Origin: Candidatus Bathyarchaeota archaeon
GTDB taxonomy: Archaea; Thermoproteota; Bathyarchaeia; 40CM-2-53-6
Direction: 5' to 3'
DNA: 8,092 nt
Assembly (NCBI GenBank): GCA_005888695.1
Contig: VBBH01000027.1
Coordinates: 1-8,092 of the forward strand
The notes under the pieces are model-generated. The model saw only the letters and a list, made by a program, of their open reading frames with translations. It made no database searches and was not told where the DNA came from. Positions 5,520 through 8,092 of this stretch are shown here, in pieces. Numbering within the stretch: position 1 is the stretch's first letter; every line of letters begins with the position of its first letter. The position numbers and the translations under genes were made by a program.

Positions 5520-5898
5520 ACCGGAAGGCCGCGGGTTCAAATCCCGCCCTGTCCACCAAAGCGATCTCGAGCCGTTGTGTGTGACGATGACAGAGGGTTC
5601 GGTGGGGTTTGTTCGGATTCGGGCTTTTGACGGGTTTGCTCCATGAGGGAGCGGTAGCAGGATTCGTTCGGGTTCGGTGTCGAGAATTCTGAGTCAGGGG
5701 GGTCTGGCAATGAGAATTCCTATTCGATTATTCTGCTCCTCGTGAGTTTCCGCGTGGCTGGGATGGAGTTCTTTCTTGTGATGTTTTTTGGCGTGCTTCT
5801 GGCTTTCCGGGAGAGATGGTAGGTGGTGGGCTTGGAGTCGTGTGAAAGTGAAAGTGTTCTGTCTGTGGCTGGAGAAAAATAATGAGGGGGTGGGGGCC

Positions 5899-5905
5899 AA
5901 ATAAG
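5899..5905 (+). promoter_or_regulatory. TATA-like element before the nested inverted repeat
   Basis: AAATAAG lies about 20-25 bp before the first base of the inverted repeat at 5922, the spacing expected if a plus-strand transcript begins there. A single weak match in AT-containing DNA. Confidence 0.25.
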
Positions 5906-5921
5906 ATTCGTCGGGGGTTTT

Positions 5922-6031
5922 CTAGAATGCCTGTGAAATCTTTTCTAGGTTCTGATCGAAGGTACTCTCTGTTTTTCCGAAACTAATCCTTCAGACTCCC
6001 TGCTCTCCACGCTCAGAAAATTTCATTCTAG
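5922..6031. repeat. Nested inverted repeat, possible structured RNA
   Basis: Four nested pairings occur in order: CTAGAATG (5922-5929) with CATTCTAG (6024-6031); TTTTCT (5941-5946) with AGAAAA (6015-6020), extended by AAA/TTT across a bulge; GAAGG (5958-5962) with CCTTC (5988-5992); and GTTT (5971-5974) with AAAC (5980-5983) around a TTCCG loop. The nesting gives one long irregular hairpin of about 110 nt. The strand cannot be told from pairing alone; the TATA-like element favours plus. Function unknown. Confidence 0.4.
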
Positions 6032-6043
6032 GGTGTCTACCCT
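6030..6043. repeat. Small hairpin AGGGT/ACCCT
   Basis: AGGGT (6030-6034) and ACCCT (6039-6043) enclose a GTCT loop. It directly abuts the end of the nested inverted repeat and is followed by a C-rich run. Confidence 0.35.
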
Positions 6044-6048
6044 CCCCC

Positions 6049-6073
6049 CTCTCGTGATTGGATTTCACGAGGG
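6049..6073. repeat. Strong hairpin with 7-bp perfect core
   Basis: CTCGTGA (6051-6057) pairs with TCACGAG (6065-6071) around a 7-nt loop TTGGATT, and the stem extends two pairs (one G-T). The plus strand continues with A-rich sequence and ATTTT at 6082-6087, so it is not a clean poly-T terminator. It could be a transcript end or a regulator site. Confidence 0.4.
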
Positions 6074-6210
6074 AAAAATCGGATTTTGAAGGAAAGTGGC
6101 TGTTTTCTGGCGGAAAATGACCGGTTTAGGATCGGTCTCATGGCTGAAACCATTCTGGTGCTGCGGAATATTTTGAATGGGTTTCTGAAGGTGGGCGGGG
6201 CTGGGTTATG

Positions 6211-6218
6211 CTAAATAA
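6211..6218 (+). promoter_or_regulatory. TATA box for the cation exchanger gene
   Basis: CTAAATAA is a good archaeal TATA match 49-56 bp before the ATG at 6267, giving a leader of about 25-30 nt. That leader contains GGAGG (6253-6257), 9 nt before the start codon. Confidence 0.6.
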
Positions 6219-6266
6219 CTAAATGCCGGGTGGACGGTTCCTTCGAATACTTGGAGGCAGGGGCCC

Positions 6267-7505
6267 ATGCGTTTCAAAGTGTTCTTTCAGTACGTTGCCT
6301 TGATCCTGTTCGCTGTTCTTGGTATTCTGGCTGTTGTTCTGGAACGGGACTCTGTCTTCCTCGTCGCCTTCTTCACCTTCGCCAGCGTTGTTTGCACCGC
6401 CTTCCTGATCTCCTGGGCTGCGGAGGCTTCCGAGTTCTCGGTAAGTCGTGGACTTGCCTTGGCGGTAGTAGCGATTGTTCAGACTTTGCCGGAATTCTTC
6501 GTCGAGGGCACTATCGCCTGGAAGGCAGGAAAGGACTTGGTCAACTGGGAGGGCAATGTGATCGCGAACTTCACCGGTGCCAATAGACTATTGACCGGGC
6601 TGGGTTGGCCCTTGATCTTGATCACTCTAGCGGTCCAGAGACGACGAAAGCATAGCCTTGGGGAAACTGGACCCACGGTCGTGAGATTGCGGAAGGAACA
6701 GAGTATCGAAGTCGTCTTCCTCCTCGCCTCTTCACTGTGGTACGTCGTCGTCTTGTTGAAGGGAACGTTAACGTTCGTGGACACCATGGTTCTTGGGGCG
6801 ATCTTTGTTCTGTACATGTGGCTATTGTCAAAGTTGCCATCGGAAAAAGAGGACCCCAAAGAGGTCTTGGCCGCTTCTCCCCTAGCCCTCGTAGAGCTGG
6901 AGACGACTCGACATCGAGCCTTGGCAATCGGTTTCCTATTCACCTTCTCCGGTTTAGTGTTCCTAGTGATCACTGAACCATTTGTCGACTCGATTGCGAA
7001 GATCGCAACACAGTTACTGGGAGCAGGATCAGTCTTCTTCTTCCTCCAATGGATCGCACCTTTCCTCTCGGAGTTTCCTGAGAAGGTGACGGCTTTCAAC
7101 TGGGCGAGGCGAGTGAAACTGGCTCCGATGGCCTTACTGAATTTAGTCTCATCCTCTGTCAGCGAGTTGACGGTACTAGTTGCTATCATCCCCGTCATCT
7201 TTTCCCTCAGCCTGGGCGAAGTTGGAACTATCCATGTCTCGGCTCACAGTGTTGAGATCCTGTTGACAATGGCCCAGTCTCTGTATGCCTGTGCTTCTCT
7301 GCTTGATCTGGAATACAACATAAGGACGGGATCAACCCTTTTCGTTCTGTGGGCTGTCTCAACGGCGTTCGTCGAAACACGACTTGTAATCTCGATTCTG
7401 TTTCTGGTTCTTGCAGGTCTCGAGGTAGTAGTCCACAGAAGAAAAATCGTGGTCTTCTCAGCGTTCAGAGAGACCTTGACAGAATACGTGAAACGTAGCC
7501 ACTAG
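6267..7505 (+). CDS. Sodium/calcium exchanger-family membrane antiporter
   Basis: This 412-aa integral membrane protein has about ten hydrophobic segments in two halves. Each half carries an alpha-repeat of the cation/Ca2+ exchanger (CaCA) superfamily. The first (about 72-111) has QTLPEFFVE with Glu76, then GNVIANFTGANRLLTG. The second (about 261-302) has QWIAPFLSEFPEKVTAF with Glu269 and Glu272, then NLVSSSVSELT. The acidic residue after Pro in each repeat is the expected cation ligand. A charged cytoplasmic loop (about 189-217) separates the halves. It probably exchanges Ca2+ or a related cation for Na+ or H+ across the cell membrane; substrate and coupling ion cannot be read from sequence. 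Start ATG has GGAGG 9 nt upstream. It appears monocistronic, with its own TATA box and a hairpin directly after the stop codon. Confidence 0.9.
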   Translation: MRFKVFFQYVALILFAVLGILAVVLERDSVFLVAFFTFASVVCTAFLISWAAEASEFSVSRGLALAVVAIVQTLPEFFVEGTIAWKAGKDLVNWEGNVIANFTGANRLLTGLGWPLILITLAVQRRRKHSLGETGPTVVRLRKEQSIEVVFLLASSLWYVVVLLKGTLTFVDTMVLGAIFVLYMWLLSKLPSEKEDPKEVLAASPLALVELETTRHRALAIGFLFTFSGLVFLVITEPFVDSIAKIATQLLGAGSVFFFLQWIAPFLSEFPEKVTAFNWARRVKLAPMALLNLVSSSVSELTVLVAIIPVIFSLSLGEVGTIHVSAHSVEILLTMAQSLYACASLLDLEYNIRTGSTLFVLWAVSTAFVETRLVISILFLVLAGLEVVVHRRKIVVFSAFRETLTEYVKRSH

Positions 7506-7523
7506 GGGGCCAATCATCCCCCT
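7504..7523 (+). terminator. Terminator-like hairpin after the exchanger
   Basis: AGGGGG (7504-7509) and CCCCCT (7518-7523) pair around an 8-nt loop, starting within the TAG stop codon, and TTTT follows at 7530-7533. It lies in the 64-bp gap between two convergent genes. Archaeal termination relies mainly on T-runs, so the hairpin's role is uncertain. Confidence 0.45.
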
Positions 7524-7569
7524 CCTGGATTTTGCCTCACGGAGAGGTCCCGGGCTCATCCACAATAGT

Positions 7570-8092
7570 TCAACCGGTCAGAAGCACTTTCTGCGTAGGC
7601 GCAGCCGGAGGTGCAGGGATCTTCGTTTCCTTGCCAAACGTGTCTAGGGCCTCCTCCACCTCGACTTCTGCATTGTCGGCATTGATGAATATCGGCACGT
7701 TCTCCATCCCTGTCGCGATAAAGCTTGAGAGAAGCCACTCTCCAGGCGCAAACTCGAGAGTTTTCTCGAGAATCTGCTTGTCTATGGTGAACGTCTCGCT
7801 GACAAGACTGCGATCGTACGGTCTCGGCAAGGTCCCTACAAAGTATGTGTGCAGTTGCTGGAGCGCGTTTGTATTGAGGTACGCGATTCTCTGTGTCGCT
7901 AAGCATCCACCCAGACCATACTTTCTACCCTGACGCAGGAGAGTCTCGACAACCTTGGAACATTCCTTGTCAATCCCTCCAGATCCACCAAGGTCGGGGA
8001 CGAACTCTTGGGCTTCATCAAAGACGAATAGGACATACGGCTTGACCTTGAAAGAACGTTTTCTCCTCTGCAGGAATTCTCGGGCAAGATGG
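7570..8092 (-). CDS. HerA-like ATPase/helicase, C-terminal part (partial)
   Basis: The last 173 residues are present and the N-terminus with Walker A is beyond the right edge. YVLFVFDEAQEFVP is a Walker B with the catalytic Asp-Glu pair. VVETLLRQGRKYGLGGCLATQR is the following sensor/arginine block of FtsK-HerA superfamily pumps, and the IAYLNTNALQQLHTYFVGTL and LEFAPGEWLL segments match the C-terminal DUF87/HerA region. HerA proteins form hexameric DNA translocases; the classical one works with NurA, Mre11 and Rad50 in DNA end resection, but archaea carry several paralogues of unknown role. The partners lie outside the window. It is convergent with the exchanger. Confidence 0.85.
   Translation of the reverse strand, partial: HLAREFLQRRKRSFKVKPYVLFVFDEAQEFVPDLGGSGGIDKECSKVVETLLRQGRKYGLGGCLATQRIAYLNTNALQQLHTYFVGTLPRPYDRSLVSETFTIDKQILEKTLEFAPGEWLLSSFIATGMENVPIFINADNAEVEVEEALDTFGKETKIPAPPAAPTQKVLLTG

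Larger units (their letters stand above)
5425..5558 (+). tRNA. tRNA-Ala(CGC) with two introns and encoded CCA
   Basis: After removing two inserts the molecule is a textbook tRNA: acceptor GGGCAGG/CCTGTCC with the G3-U70 pair that is the alanine identity element; TA; D-arm GTTC-AGCCTGGTA-GAAC; anticodon stem TCCGG/CCGGA with loop TTCGCAA (anticodon CGC); variable AGGCC; T-arm GCGGG-TTCAAAT-CCCGC; discriminator A and encoded CCA (5556-5558). All stems are fully paired (one G-U). The inserts are a 30-nt D-loop intron and a 27-nt intron at the usual 37/38 site. A naive reading of the first part shows GTA in CTGTAAA and suggests Tyr, but its stem does not pair. Confidence 0.95.
5559..6210. other. 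Gene-free intergenic region with repeats and hairpins
   Basis: About 650 bp without a credible protein gene; the one open frame on the minus strand (5694-5900) is a low-complexity His/Lys/Ser-rich reading with no family features. What it holds: a 10-bp direct repeat GGGTTCGGTG at 5595-5604 and 5670-5679 within a TTCGG-rich stretch; a small hairpin GCTCC/GGAGC (5638-5652); GAGAATTC twice (near 5682 and 5711); a nested inverted repeat (5922-6031); and three further hairpins to 6137. I do not recognise RNase P, SRP or C/D-box RNA features. Confidence 0.6.

Noticed and set aside
5694..5900. 68-aa minus-strand frame in the intergenic region
   Set aside because: The product is a low-complexity His/Lys/Ser mixture with no good start context, typical of chance reading.
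6479..7198. 239-aa open frame on the minus strand
   Set aside because: It is a shadow of the cation exchanger gene, whose repeats and membrane segments are unmistakable; the reverse reading is Ser/Thr/Arg-rich without domains.
1..8092. CRISPR array, insertion sequence or prophage
   Set aside because: No regularly spaced repeats, transposase, integrase or phage genes are present.

Overview
The window is from an archaeon. The evidence is a Cdc48/VAT-type AAA+ ATPase, the archaeal elongation factor aEF-1beta beside its usual small double-zinc-finger partner, a HerA-type ATPase, AT-rich TATA-like elements in place of sigma promoters, and tRNA genes interrupted by introns that fold into bulge-helix-bulge-like structures. 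Introns outside the anticodon loop in two tRNAs point towards the TACK side of the archaea (Thermoproteota, Nitrososphaeria or Bathyarchaeia-like). That lineage call is inference and I cannot name a species.

Layout. Positions 1-1773 (minus strand, read right to left): a 62-aa zinc protein, aEF-1beta, a winged-helix protein with a palindromic operator-like site in front of it, and the N-terminal part of Cdc48, which runs off the left edge. Positions 1848-4657: a compact DNA end-joining module. Ku and an ATP-dependent DNA ligase overlap by 4 bp on the minus strand, and a LigD-type polymerase/primase gene diverges on the plus strand across a shared promoter region of about 117 bp. Positions 4672-5558: a minus-strand tRNA-Ile(GAU) with a 26-nt intron inside its T-stem, a small zinc-ribbon membrane protein with no ordinary start codon, and a plus-strand tRNA-Ala(CGC) carrying two introns (D-loop and anticodon loop). 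Positions 5559-6210: a gene-free stretch with a nested inverted repeat that may be a structured RNA, followed by more hairpins. Positions 6267-7505: a cation/Ca2+ exchanger-family membrane transporter. Positions 7570-8092: the C-terminal part of a HerA-like ATPase, convergent with the exchanger and running off the right edge.

How the genes work together. Ku, polymerase and ligase make up three of the four known activities of prokaryotic non-homologous end joining: end binding, gap filling with ribonucleotide preference, and nick sealing. Here they are separate polypeptides, as described for Methanocella, and not the fused bacterial LigD. The fourth activity, 3'-phosphoesterase, is not in the window. 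The translation cluster (zinc protein, aEF-1beta) and Cdc48 are housekeeping genes. The most unusual material is the tRNA intron architecture, the hidden N-terminus of the membrane protein, and the structured intergenic region.
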